A DNA stretch of 64,000 bases from the NCBI GenBank assembly GCA_038227045.1, contig JBBRQD010000004.1, positions 80,066 through 144,065 on the forward strand, read 5' to 3'. Made by a program: the position numbers and the translations under genes. The notes beneath the pieces are model-generated. The model was not told the DNA's origin and searched no databases. It saw only the letters and a list, made by a program, of their open reading frames with translations. Below are positions 6,959-14,695 of this stretch, one piece after another (position 1 is the first letter of the stretch; every line of letters starts with the position of its first letter). This DNA comes from JANXLS01 sp038227045 (GTDB lineage Bacteria > Planctomycetota > SZUA-567 > H5-PLA8).

Positions 6959-9900
6959 ATGGCGTTCAAGGGAAACGTTGATAGCTTCAGCCTCGCTGAC
7001 GTCTTCCAGAATTTAGCAATGAATTCCCAAACGGGAACGCTGCGCGTCACGCCTGAACGCAATCCGAACGCCGAGGAGAAGTACGTTTACTTCCAGGATG
7101 GCCGCATCCGCTTTCTCTCCGGACGCTCGCGCTCCTCGCTCCTTCCGGCCGAAGTATTCGTGGCGCGCGGCATTCTCTCCAAAAGCGACTTTGACTCCGC
7201 CCTGATCCGCCAAACCCAGACTAACGAAACGCTAATTACATGCCTCGTCGGCATGAACTGCGTCACCGAAGCCCAAATCCAGGAACTCCTGGTTCGCCAG
7301 ATTGAAGAGGAAATCTACGACCTCTTCGGCTGGCAAGCGGCCTCGTTTGAATTTAACGAAGGCCCGCCGCCCGAAGGCTTGTTCGCCGCCGAAGCCGCCG
7401 ATGCCGGCTGGAACATCAACATTCAAGTCTCCCGCCTGATCATGGAAGCCGCGCGGCGCGCCGACGAATGGGACGGCCTCAGCAAAATCATTGCGTCCCA
7501 AAAGAAAATCTTCGTCGTCGAGTTGAATGTCCGCAAAGCCATCGAACGCGGCGAGATGGCGACCGATCCCGTCGAGCGGCGCGTGGCCATGCTGATCGAC
7601 GGCGCGCGCGATGTCGACGACATCATTGAAGATTCCAAGCTTTTTAAATTCGAAGTCGTCAGCACGCTCTGCGAGTTTCTGAACGCGTCGTACATCCGCC
7701 CCGCCACGCTCAACGAACTTAATTTCTCCGAAGGTGAATGTACGCGCCTCGATCTGCCCAAGCGCCGCGCCAAAGTCCTCGAACGCATCCTGGCGCTGGG
7801 CGGCGAAAACACTCAAATCCGCCGCGAACTCGCCGACCTGATGGCCAAGGTGGGCCAGGTTGAATACGCCTGCATTCACTATGGCATACTGGCGTCCACG
7901 GAAATCAAGGACGGCCACGATGAAAACGCCATCGAAATCTACAAGCGCATCCTGGCCATCGCGCCGGCAAACGTGACGACGCGCGAAGCCCTCGCCGGGC
8001 TGTTCGCCAAGCGCGGCCAGAAGCGCGACGCGTTTGTTCAGTATCAGGAACTTTTCGAGAATCTCCGCGACCGGCATCTCTTGCGCGAGGCGCATGACGC
8101 GGCCTTGCTTGGGCTCCAAAACGATCCGTCCAACATCAAGATGCGCAACGCACTCATCGACTTGCTGCTGATCAAGGATAACCACGACGAGGCCGCCACA
8201 CAGCTCGAACTGCTCGGCGATCTGGCCGCGAGTTCCCATAACACCAGCCTCGCCGCCGACTCCTATCGCCGCGCGATGCCGTACCGCAAAAACATTCGGC
8301 TGCTCAAGAAAAAACTCAATGAAGTCCTGCTGACCAAGGAAGACCGCGCCACCCGGCGCCGCCGTGCCACAATGACGATCCTCGTCTCCTCCGCCGCGCT
8401 CTGCGCATTCGGCGTGATGTTCTATATTGAAATGGAAAACCAGAAAACGTTCGATGCCGCCGAGATGGAGGTCACGAACCGCCTATCGCACGCCGGCGTG
8501 CTGGCAAAGGGAGGCGACATTCCCGCCGCCCGGGCGGAACTTTCATCGGCCCAGGAAAGTTTGTCCGCCGCTCGAAAAGTCTGGTCGCCAATCAAAGGGT
8601 TGAGGAGCCGCGCGGAAGATCTCTATCTGGGACTACAGCGCCAGGACGAAGTCTTCAAGACCGATATGATCACGCGCGACGAGCGGACGGACACCGCGCG
8701 CGCGGACCTGCGCATCGAAGTGAAAGCGGCCATGGACAGCTTCGACTTCAGAACCGCAAAAATGAAACTGGAACAATTACTCGAAAAATTCGATAAGACG
8801 GATGACGACAAAATTCAGGACAGAGCCGATCTGGACAAAGCCAACAAGGCCATCGACGCCTATAAAGTAACGCGCGCGAAAATCGCATTGATACAGACCG
8901 ATCCCGCCGCGGCGTTCAAGAGCGCGGCCGAAGAGATGCGTTTCGTCCGCGACTTTATCAAGCAATATTCGCTCGCCAGACTGGATGATTTTCCCAAGAT
9001 CCTGAACTTCCCGCTCCTCGTCACCCCGGTCAACGTGGACGAGGTCGACGTCGAGATGGATGGGAATCCGATCCGGACGATAAGAGCCAATGCGCCCTGG
9101 ACGGAACGGGTGCTGCGTTATCCCATCTTTCCAGTCCACGGTTCGCACATCTTCAAATTCTCAAAGCGCGGTTACAGCAGCCAGACCGAGGACACGACAC
9201 TCCACCAGGATCCCACGCTCGCCGAAGTTAAAGTCAGCCTTGAACGCAAGCCCGCCGTCTTGGCGCAATTTTCGGGCGTTCAATTCGACGGCGGCGCGAT
9301 TTTCTTCAACGGCCTGTTGTACGCCGGAACCTCGGAAGGCGCGTTGCTTGAAATCGACGTCAACTCGGATCCGCCCGTAATCACCGCACAATACAAATTC
9401 GAACAGCCGCTGGCGGGTGTCGAAAAGCGCGTCTACGGTCAAATCTCCGTTTTCAAACCGTCCGGAAAACCGCCGTTGTTCGTCTATTGCACCAAAGCGG
9501 GTTATTGCGTGGGATTGGTCAAGAACAATGGAAAATTCGAACCCGCCTGGAACCAACCACCGACGAAAGTGCTCGACGCCAGCCAGCCCGGTCTCGATTT
9601 TCCACCCACGTTCTTCGAACAGAGCGGAAAGTCCAAGATCGCGCTTGTAGCCGGAACCCGCATCCTCATCGTGGACGCCGAAACGGGCTCGGTCGTGCCG
9701 CTGACCATGGCTTTGCCTGTGTCAAGCTTGAACAACAAACCCGTCACGCCAACTTCGGGCGCCTGTTTCCTCAAGCGCAAGGCTCTCGATAAGGATGACG
9801 ATGCGAAGGACGGCGACGCGCTGGCGGTCGCCGGGAGCGACGGCAACATCCACGTCTTCAATTTGGCGACGTTCGCTGGCAAAACCAAGAAAAGCATTTG

Positions 9901-10393
9901 GACCACGGACTTGGGCAAATTCGCGGCGAGCGTCAAAACGCCGCCTGTCGTGGTCGGCGACACCGTCGTCGTGGCGGCAAACAACGGTTCGATCCGCTTC
10001 TTCCGGCTGGACGGCACGCGCGAACCGACCGAACGCGAGGCGACCGGCGGAATTGTCAATCCACCTCTCGTTGTCGGAAAAAGAGTGTTCTTTGCCTGCA
10101 CGGGAACGGCCGGCAAGGAAGGCCTGTCCGTGATCGATATGAACGTCAGCGAAATTCCGCTGAAGTCGCGCAACGACATCGCCATCACGCTGACGCCGGC
10201 CGTATTGAACAAGCGCATTTATTTCGTGACCGCGCCGCCCATCTTCTTGTATGCGGTCGACGAGAAAGAAATCAACACGGTCTACTGGAAGTACAAACTC
10301 GATCGCGTAGCCGCGTGCCCGCCTGTGGCCAGCGACTCCAGAATCTACGTCCTTACCTCGGACGGCGGCTTGGTAGGATTCGACGAACCCTAG
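6959..10393 (+). CDS. DUF4388 protein with helical repeats, one membrane helix and a periplasmic beta-propeller
   Basis: A 1,144-residue protein. Residues 1-170 match DUF4388 (MAFKGNVDSFSLADVFQNLA, SQTGTLRV, YFQDGRIRF, then a long helix pair), a domain found with polar-localisation and signalling proteins in deltaproteobacteria and planctomycetes. Residues about 255-450 are helical TPR-like repeats (AIEIYKRILAIAPANVTTREALAGLFAKRG is typical). One transmembrane helix lies at about 470-490 (TILVSSAALCAFGVMFY). Beyond it come about 150 residues of charged coiled coil and then, from about 765, PQQ/WD-like blades (GVQFDGGAIFFNGLLYAGTS, PVVVGDTVVVAANNGSIRFF, DSRIYVLTSDGGLVGF). The architecture suggests a sensor or scaffold coupling a periplasmic propeller to cytoplasmic partners, plausibly the GTPase and roadblock protein just upstream. 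That link is inferred from order and spacing (77 bp). Confidence 0.8.
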   Translation: MAFKGNVDSFSLADVFQNLAMNSQTGTLRVTPERNPNAEEKYVYFQDGRIRFLSGRSRSSLLPAEVFVARGILSKSDFDSALIRQTQTNETLITCLVGMNCVTEAQIQELLVRQIEEEIYDLFGWQAASFEFNEGPPPEGLFAAEAADAGWNINIQVSRLIMEAARRADEWDGLSKIIASQKKIFVVELNVRKAIERGEMATDPVERRVAMLIDGARDVDDIIEDSKLFKFEVVSTLCEFLNASYIRPATLNELNFSEGECTRLDLPKRRAKVLERILALGGENTQIRRELADLMAKVGQVEYACIHYGILASTEIKDGHDENAIEIYKRILAIAPANVTTREALAGLFAKRGQKRDAFVQYQELFENLRDRHLLREAHDAALLGLQNDPSNIKMRNALIDLLLIKDNHDEAATQLELLGDLAASSHNTSLAADSYRRAMPYRKNIRLLKKKLNEVLLTKEDRATRRRRATMTILVSSAALCAFGVMFYIEMENQKTFDAAEMEVTNRLSHAGVLAKGGDIPAARAELSSAQESLSAARKVWSPIKGLRSRAEDLYLGLQRQDEVFKTDMITRDERTDTARADLRIEVKAAMDSFDFRTAKMKLEQLLEKFDKTDDDKIQDRADLDKANKAIDAYKVTRAKIALIQTDPAAAFKSAAEEMRFVRDFIKQYSLARLDDFPKILNFPLLVTPVNVDEVDVEMDGNPIRTIRANAPWTERVLRYPIFPVHGSHIFKFSKRGYSSQTEDTTLHQDPTLAEVKVSLERKPAVLAQFSGVQFDGGAIFFNGLLYAGTSEGALLEIDVNSDPPVITAQYKFEQPLAGVEKRVYGQISVFKPSGKPPLFVYCTKAGYCVGLVKNNGKFEPAWNQPPTKVLDASQPGLDFPPTFFEQSGKSKIALVAGTRILIVDAETGSVVPLTMALPVSSLNNKPVTPTSGACFLKRKALDKDDDAKDGDALAVAGSDGNIHVFNLATFAGKTKKSIWTTDLGKFAASVKTPPVVVGDTVVVAANNGSIRFFRLDGTREPTEREATGGIVNPPLVVGKRVFFACTGTAGKEGLSVIDMNVSEIPLKSRNDIAITLTPAVLNKRIYFVTAPPIFLYAVDEKEINTVYWKYKLDRVAACPPVASDSRIYVLTSDGGLVGFDEP

Positions 10394-10398
10394 TAAAT

Positions 10399-10460
10399 AT
10401 TGTGGTGCAGGCTTCCAGCCTGCAATTCCAGCCATGCAGGCTGGAAGCCTGCACCACAAT
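10399..10460. terminator. Perfect 26-bp inverted repeat between convergent genes
   Basis: Arms 10399-10424 (ATTGTGGTGCAGGCTTCCAG then CCTGCA) and 10435-10460 are exact reverse complements around a 10-nt loop. It fills the gap between two convergent operons and could stop transcription both ways, although there is no pure U-run. The GCAGGCTGGAAGCCTGC core resembles dispersed intergenic palindromes, so it may be a repeat put to that use. Confidence 0.75.
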
Positions 10461-10474
10461 TTCCAAATTCCGCC

Positions 10475-11356
10475 TCACGCCCGCCCCTTCAACACAACCG
10501 TATTTAAAATCCGGTCATGCAACGCCCGCCCGTTGGGATCGCGAAGCGCCCAGGGCCATGCCGGCAGCAAAGCCACCTTTAGAAACGGGCGCAGCAGCGC
10601 GTTTTCGATGCGTAGCGGTTCTCCCTCCGCTTCGCGAAGCGCGATCAAACACAGTTTTTTTCCCACGCTTCCATTCCAAAACCATTGCAACACGCCTTCG
10701 TTGAGCCACAGGACGATCAGCGCGAACGCCACCCGGAACGTGCCCGACGAATAATGCGCGGGCAGGCGCGGTCCCGCCGCGAGCAACCCCGCCACCAGCA
10801 TCAGAACCAATGTCAGATCGATAAACGCGGCGAGTGCGCGCCGCTTTTTGTCGGCGGCGGGCCACGCCTTCACCAAACCGGTGGCGGTGCGCGGCGAACG
10901 AGTGCTGACGGGACGAAGCCTGTCGGCCGCGCTATCCGACGCGCTGTGTCCGGGATTGATGCGATCCTTGCTCGACTCGCGATCCCTCTTCGATTCGCGA
11001 TCGTCGCGCGCAAGACCCGAGTGCGTCGTCTCCGTTCGCTTCGGCGCGCGTGCGGGGACACTCGGCGCGCGCGCCGGTGCACGGCGTTTCGACGTCTTGT
11101 GTCTCGCCGGCTTGCGATCGGGAATAACTGGCAACGGGCCGGTGGTAATCGGTCGGTCGGTCGGAAACAGAAGTGACTTGCCGCATTGCGGACAGCGGCC
11201 CTGAGTTTGCGGGCCATCGGCGGGAGCGAGCAGAATCTTCCGGCAAAAACACGTTAGTTTCCAATACGCTTTCCCATTCGCGCCGCGCACGCGCTCGGCA
11301 TGCGGCGCATGTTGGGCGGGCGTTGGAGGAGTCGTGCTCGGAACATTTTTTTCCAC
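10475..11356 (-). CDS. RDD family membrane protein with N-terminal zinc ribbon
   Basis: A 293-residue protein. The N-terminal part has a zinc-ribbon-like pair, LTCFCRK (residues 35-41) and GRCPQCGKSLLF (59-70). A basic, Arg/Ser/Pro-rich low-complexity linker follows to about residue 165. The C-terminal 125 residues are an RDD domain: ADKKRRALAAFIDLTLVLML with the first membrane helix, a second near FRVAFALIVLWLNEG, the VGKKLCLIAL strand, and the closing DPNGRALHDRILNTVVL. RDD proteins are small inner-membrane proteins, some proposed as ion or Na+/H+ transporters. Translation starts at GTG 11356. It is the last gene of the minus-strand PilB-PilT-PilB run (70-bp gap), so its job may be tied to that machine; this is inference only. 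Confidence 0.8.
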   Translation of the reverse strand: MEKNVPSTTPPTPAQHAPHAERVRGANGKAYWKLTCFCRKILLAPADGPQTQGRCPQCGKSLLFPTDRPITTGPLPVIPDRKPARHKTSKRRAPARAPSVPARAPKRTETTHSGLARDDRESKRDRESSKDRINPGHSASDSAADRLRPVSTRSPRTATGLVKAWPAADKKRRALAAFIDLTLVLMLVAGLLAAGPRLPAHYSSGTFRVAFALIVLWLNEGVLQWFWNGSVGKKLCLIALREAEGEPLRIENALLRPFLKVALLPAWPWALRDPNGRALHDRILNTVVLKGRA

Positions 11357-11426
11357 GTCTAGCGTATCCGAATCGGCTCAACAGGCGGTTTGAAAGACGG
11401 GACGTTAATCATGAACCGACCTATTT

Positions 11427-13166
11427 TTATTCAAACGCCAGCGTCTCGCGCACCACTTCCTCAATCGTCGTGATGCCGTCGAACACTTTCAGAATCCCGG
11501 CCTCGCGCAGCGTCCGCATCCCCGCCGCCTGCGCTTCGTTGCGCAGCACTTCCGTCGATTTTGAATTCATGATCAGCTCGCGCATCTTCGTGTCGATCTT
11601 CATGATTTCAAACACGGCATTGCGACCGCGATAGCCCGTCTTGTTACAATGATCGCAGCGCCGCCCGTAGTAGAAATGCTTGTCCTCGACATCCTCCGGG
11701 CGCATGTTGATTTCCATCAGTGACTCTTCCGTCGGGCGGTACGTGTCCTTGCATTTCGTGCAGATGCAGCGGACCAGGCGCTGCGCCACGACGGCATAAA
11801 GCGTCGCGGAAACCAGGAACGGTTCGATGCCCATGTCGAGCAGACGCGAGATCGTCGACGGCGCGTCGTTGGTGTGCAGCGTGCTGAAGACCAGATGCCC
11901 CGTGAGCGACGCTTCGATGGCGATTTCGGCGGTCTCCAAATCGCGGATTTCGCCGACCAGAATCTTGTCGGGATCCTGGCGCAAAATGGAGCGCAGACAC
12001 GCCGCGTATGTGACTTCAATGTCCGGCCGCACCGGCACCTGAATGATGCCGTCGAGATCGTATTCGACGGGATCCTCCGTGGTGATGATCTTGACATCCG
12101 GCGTGTTGGCCGAATTGAGCGCCGAATACAGCGTGGTCGTCTTGCCCGAACCGGTGGGGCCGGTGACGAGGCAGATGCCGTTGGGCTGATCGACGGTGGC
12201 CTTGAAGAACGCCAGTTCCTCCTCGCGCATGCCCAGCCGTTCGAGATCAAGCGACACGACGCTGCGATCGAGCACGCGCATACACACCGATTCGCCGAAA
12301 TACGTGGGCAGCGTTGAAACGCGCAAGTCGATCGGGTTTCCGCCGACGGTCAGTTCGATGCGGTTGTCCTGCGGCACGCGGCGCTCGGCGATGTCCATGT
12401 TGGACATGACCTTGATGCGGCTGCACAGCGCCAGCGCCAGACCGCGCGGTGGCGGCGGAATTTCCAGCAGCGTGCCGTCGATGCGGTAGCGGATTTTGAA
12501 TTCGTTTTCGAACGGTTCGAAATGCACGTCGGACGCCTGATCGCGGATCGCCGTCAGCAGCACGAGATTGAGGAATTTGACGACCGGCGCGGCATTGACC
12601 ATCGCCTCGATGTTTTTCGGATCGAGATTGTTGGCGCTGTTTTCAAGCACCTGCATTTCTTCGCCGCTCATGTTTTTGAGCAGATCGCTGATCGATTCGC
12701 GCTGGTTGCCGTAAAGCTGTTCGATGAATTGCATCACCTGCCCTTCGGCGGCGACGGCGCCGGCGATTTCGCAGTTGAGCATGAAGCGCAAATCGTCGAG
12801 CGCGTTGAAATTCTGCGGGTCGGCCATGGCTATCGTGAGGACGTTGTCGACAAACGAAATCGGCACGATGCGGTACACCTGCGCCATCGACACCGAGACC
12901 ATCTTGACGGCGTTGTCGTCGATTTCGACCTGCGACAAATCGACCGACTCCATGCCGTGTTGAGCCGAGAGCGCCTGGATCAGAGCCTCGGGCGTGACCA
13001 TGCCTTCATCGATCAGAATCTGGCCGAGTGCTCCGCCTTTGTTTTGTTGAATTTCAAGCGCCTTGCGCAGGCTTGCGTCGTCGAGAGCGCCCAATTCAAT
13101 CAGCCATTCACCGAGCGGTTTGTGCCGCTCGTCTACTTCCTGGTCCTGGCCGTGCTTTACCGCCAC
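11427..13166 (-). CDS. GspE/PilB family type IV pilus or type II secretion ATPase (copy 1)
   Basis: A 579-residue hexameric assembly ATPase. The N-terminal MshEN domain (LGEWLIELGALDD... LGQILIDEGMVTPEALIQAL) binds nucleotides or c-di-GMP in relatives. The ATPase core has Walker A GPTGSGKT (residues 336-343), Asp box IITTEDPVEYDLDG, Walker B ILVGEIRD (about 402-409), His box TGHLVFSTLHTNDA, and a zinc site formed by CTKC (469-472) and a later CDHC pair, all normal for PilB/GspE. The start is GTG 13166: the frame is open to a TTG at 13187, but a perfect GGGAGG at 13173-13178 lies inside that extension, 6 nt before the GTG. It is followed by the RDD gene and preceded by pilT on the same strand. 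Confidence 0.92.
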   Translation of the reverse strand: MAVKHGQDQEVDERHKPLGEWLIELGALDDASLRKALEIQQNKGGALGQILIDEGMVTPEALIQALSAQHGMESVDLSQVEIDDNAVKMVSVSMAQVYRIVPISFVDNVLTIAMADPQNFNALDDLRFMLNCEIAGAVAAEGQVMQFIEQLYGNQRESISDLLKNMSGEEMQVLENSANNLDPKNIEAMVNAAPVVKFLNLVLLTAIRDQASDVHFEPFENEFKIRYRIDGTLLEIPPPPRGLALALCSRIKVMSNMDIAERRVPQDNRIELTVGGNPIDLRVSTLPTYFGESVCMRVLDRSVVSLDLERLGMREEELAFFKATVDQPNGICLVTGPTGSGKTTTLYSALNSANTPDVKIITTEDPVEYDLDGIIQVPVRPDIEVTYAACLRSILRQDPDKILVGEIRDLETAEIAIEASLTGHLVFSTLHTNDAPSTISRLLDMGIEPFLVSATLYAVVAQRLVRCICTKCKDTYRPTEESLMEINMRPEDVEDKHFYYGRRCDHCNKTGYRGRNAVFEIMKIDTKMRELIMNSKSTEVLRNEAQAAGMRTLREAGILKVFDGITTIEEVVRETLAFE

Positions 13167-13172
13167 TGGTGA

Positions 13173-13178
13173 CCTCCC
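13173..13178 (-). promoter_or_regulatory. Shine-Dalgarno site deciding the PilB copy-1 start
   Basis: GGGAGG on the minus strand, 6 nt before GTG 13166. It makes GTG rather than the upstream TTG the start. Confidence 0.75.
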
Positions 13179-13332
13179 AAAAAACAAAATACGATTCGCC
13201 CGGATTCCAATTCAATAGTGCCGCATTCGAAGCGAACAAAACCCTGTCGCTGCGCCTTGTTCGCAGCCTTCTTCAAGAATGGCCTGATAAGTAACCGACT
13301 CTATTAGGGCTCTAATTCCTTCGTCCACGTCC

Positions 13333-14541
13333 TTACTTCTTCCCCCCGCCACCCTTGAGCTTCTCCGTATATTCCCGCACCTTCTTTTCCAATTGATCCG
13401 GATCCTGGCTCACGCGCATCATGTCGTTGTACGTGATCTTTTGCGAGACCCACAGATTGAAGAGATAATCGTCCAGCAGGATCATGCCTTCCTTGCCGGC
13501 GGTCTGAATGTGCGAATTGATTTTGAACGTTTCGCCTTTGCGGCAGAGCGCCTTGATGGGATCGTTCGCCATCATGATTTCAAACGCCGCCACGCGCCCC
13601 TTGCCGTCCGCGGTCGGCAGCAAAAGCTGCGAGATCACGGCGACCAGCGTCGTCGACAACTGCGTGCGGATCTGTTCCTGCTGATTGGTCGGAAACACGT
13701 CGACGATACGATCGATCGTCTTCGCCGAGCCGGTCGTATGCAGCGTCGCAAAGACAATGTGCCCCGTTTCGGCCGCGGTGATCGCGGTCGAGATGGTTTC
13801 CAAATCGCGCATTTCGCCGACGAGAATCACGTCGGGATCCTGGCGCAGCGCGCGCCGCAGCGCTTCGGGAAACGTCGGCACGTCAATGCCCACTTCGCGC
13901 TGCGTCACCACACAGTTTTTATGCGCATGGTAGTATTCGATCGGATCTTCGACGGTAATGATGTGGTCGTGGCGTTCCTGATTGATGAAATCGATCATCG
14001 TCGCCAGCGTAGTCGTTTTTCCGGAGCCGGTCGGGCCGACAACAAGCACCAGGCCGCGGGGCCTCAAACACACGTCTTTGATGACCGGCGGCAGACCGAT
14101 CTGCTCGAACGTCAAAATGCGGCTGGGGATTTGCCGCAGCACACAGCCGACGTTGCCTTTTTCCTTGAAGATCGACACGCGGAATCGCGCCTGATCGTTG
14201 TACGCGAAACCAAAGTCCGAGCCGCCGCGTTCGCCCAGTTCGATCTGATTGCGTTCGGACGTGATCGATTTCATCAGGCTTTGCGTATCGTCGGGGGTCA
14301 GCACCGTTTTGCCGAGATCCCGCAATTCGCCCCGCACGCGGATGCACGGCGGACGGTTCACACGCAGATGCAAGTCGGCGCCATTGTATTTGATCATCGC
14401 ATCGAGCAGCTTCGAGATGTCAAAGCGCCCGCCAAGCCCCACCGCCGCAGCCGCAGCCAAACCGGCGGCCATATTGCCGCCTCCGCTGCCGCCTTGCGCG
14501 GAAATGCCTGCCTGGGGACCATCGGGAGATTCGGATTCCAT
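13333..14541 (-). CDS. pilT: PilT-type twitching motility / retraction ATPase
   Basis: A 402-residue ATPase of the PilT/PilU group, which powers pilus retraction or disassembly. Seen: the N-terminal PAS-like part (FDISKLLDAMIKYNGADLHLR, a PilT hallmark), Walker A GPTGSGKT (169-176), IITVEDPIEY, Walker B ILVGEMRDLETI, the PilT-type His box ETGHIVFATLHT, and the C-terminal helices with IRTQLSTTLVAVISQLLLP and GRVAAFEIM. It is about 50 residues longer than E. coli or Neisseria PilT because of a Gly/Ala-rich N-terminus (residues 1-37). No zinc cysteines are present, which separates it from the PilB genes on either side. ATG 14541 is preceded by AGGAG at a long 13-nt spacing. It lies 166 bp before PilB copy 1 and 154 bp after PilB copy 2 in a minus-strand run. 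Confidence 0.92.
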   Translation of the reverse strand: MESESPDGPQAGISAQGGSGGGNMAAGLAAAAAVGLGGRFDISKLLDAMIKYNGADLHLRVNRPPCIRVRGELRDLGKTVLTPDDTQSLMKSITSERNQIELGERGGSDFGFAYNDQARFRVSIFKEKGNVGCVLRQIPSRILTFEQIGLPPVIKDVCLRPRGLVLVVGPTGSGKTTTLATMIDFINQERHDHIITVEDPIEYYHAHKNCVVTQREVGIDVPTFPEALRRALRQDPDVILVGEMRDLETISTAITAAETGHIVFATLHTTGSAKTIDRIVDVFPTNQQEQIRTQLSTTLVAVISQLLLPTADGKGRVAAFEIMMANDPIKALCRKGETFKINSHIQTAGKEGMILLDDYLFNLWVSQKITYNDMMRVSQDPDQLEKKVREYTEKLKGGGGKK

Positions 14542-14617
14542 GTAAAAAAAGCGCTCCTAATTCGGGTCTCAAAATTCTCAAGTCTTCAGTTTGTAGCAGC
14601 AAAAGTGAACCAACGAA

Positions 14618-14689
14618 CACCTTGTCACCTTGTCACCTTGTCACCTTGTCACCTTGTCACCTTGTCACCTTGTCACCTTGTCACCTTGT
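14618..14689. repeat. Nine-copy tandem array of the 8-bp unit CACCTTGT
   Basis: Nine exact head-to-tail copies (72 bp) lie 6 bp beyond the stop codon of PilB copy 2, inside the gap before pilT. On the coding strand the unit reads ACAAGGTG. Each unit contains AGGT, so the transcript would carry nine Shine-Dalgarno-like sequences ahead of pilT. Copies of the same unit occur at 17-50 and 22139-22229. Confidence 0.9.
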
Positions 14690-14695
14690 CAACCG

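Noticed and set aside
14618..14689. Possible CRISPR array or coding repeat at the CACCTTGT array
   Set aside because: The unit is 8 bp with no spacers, and the peptide it would encode (PCHLVTLS repeats) is a by-product of the tandem repeat; no cas genes are present.
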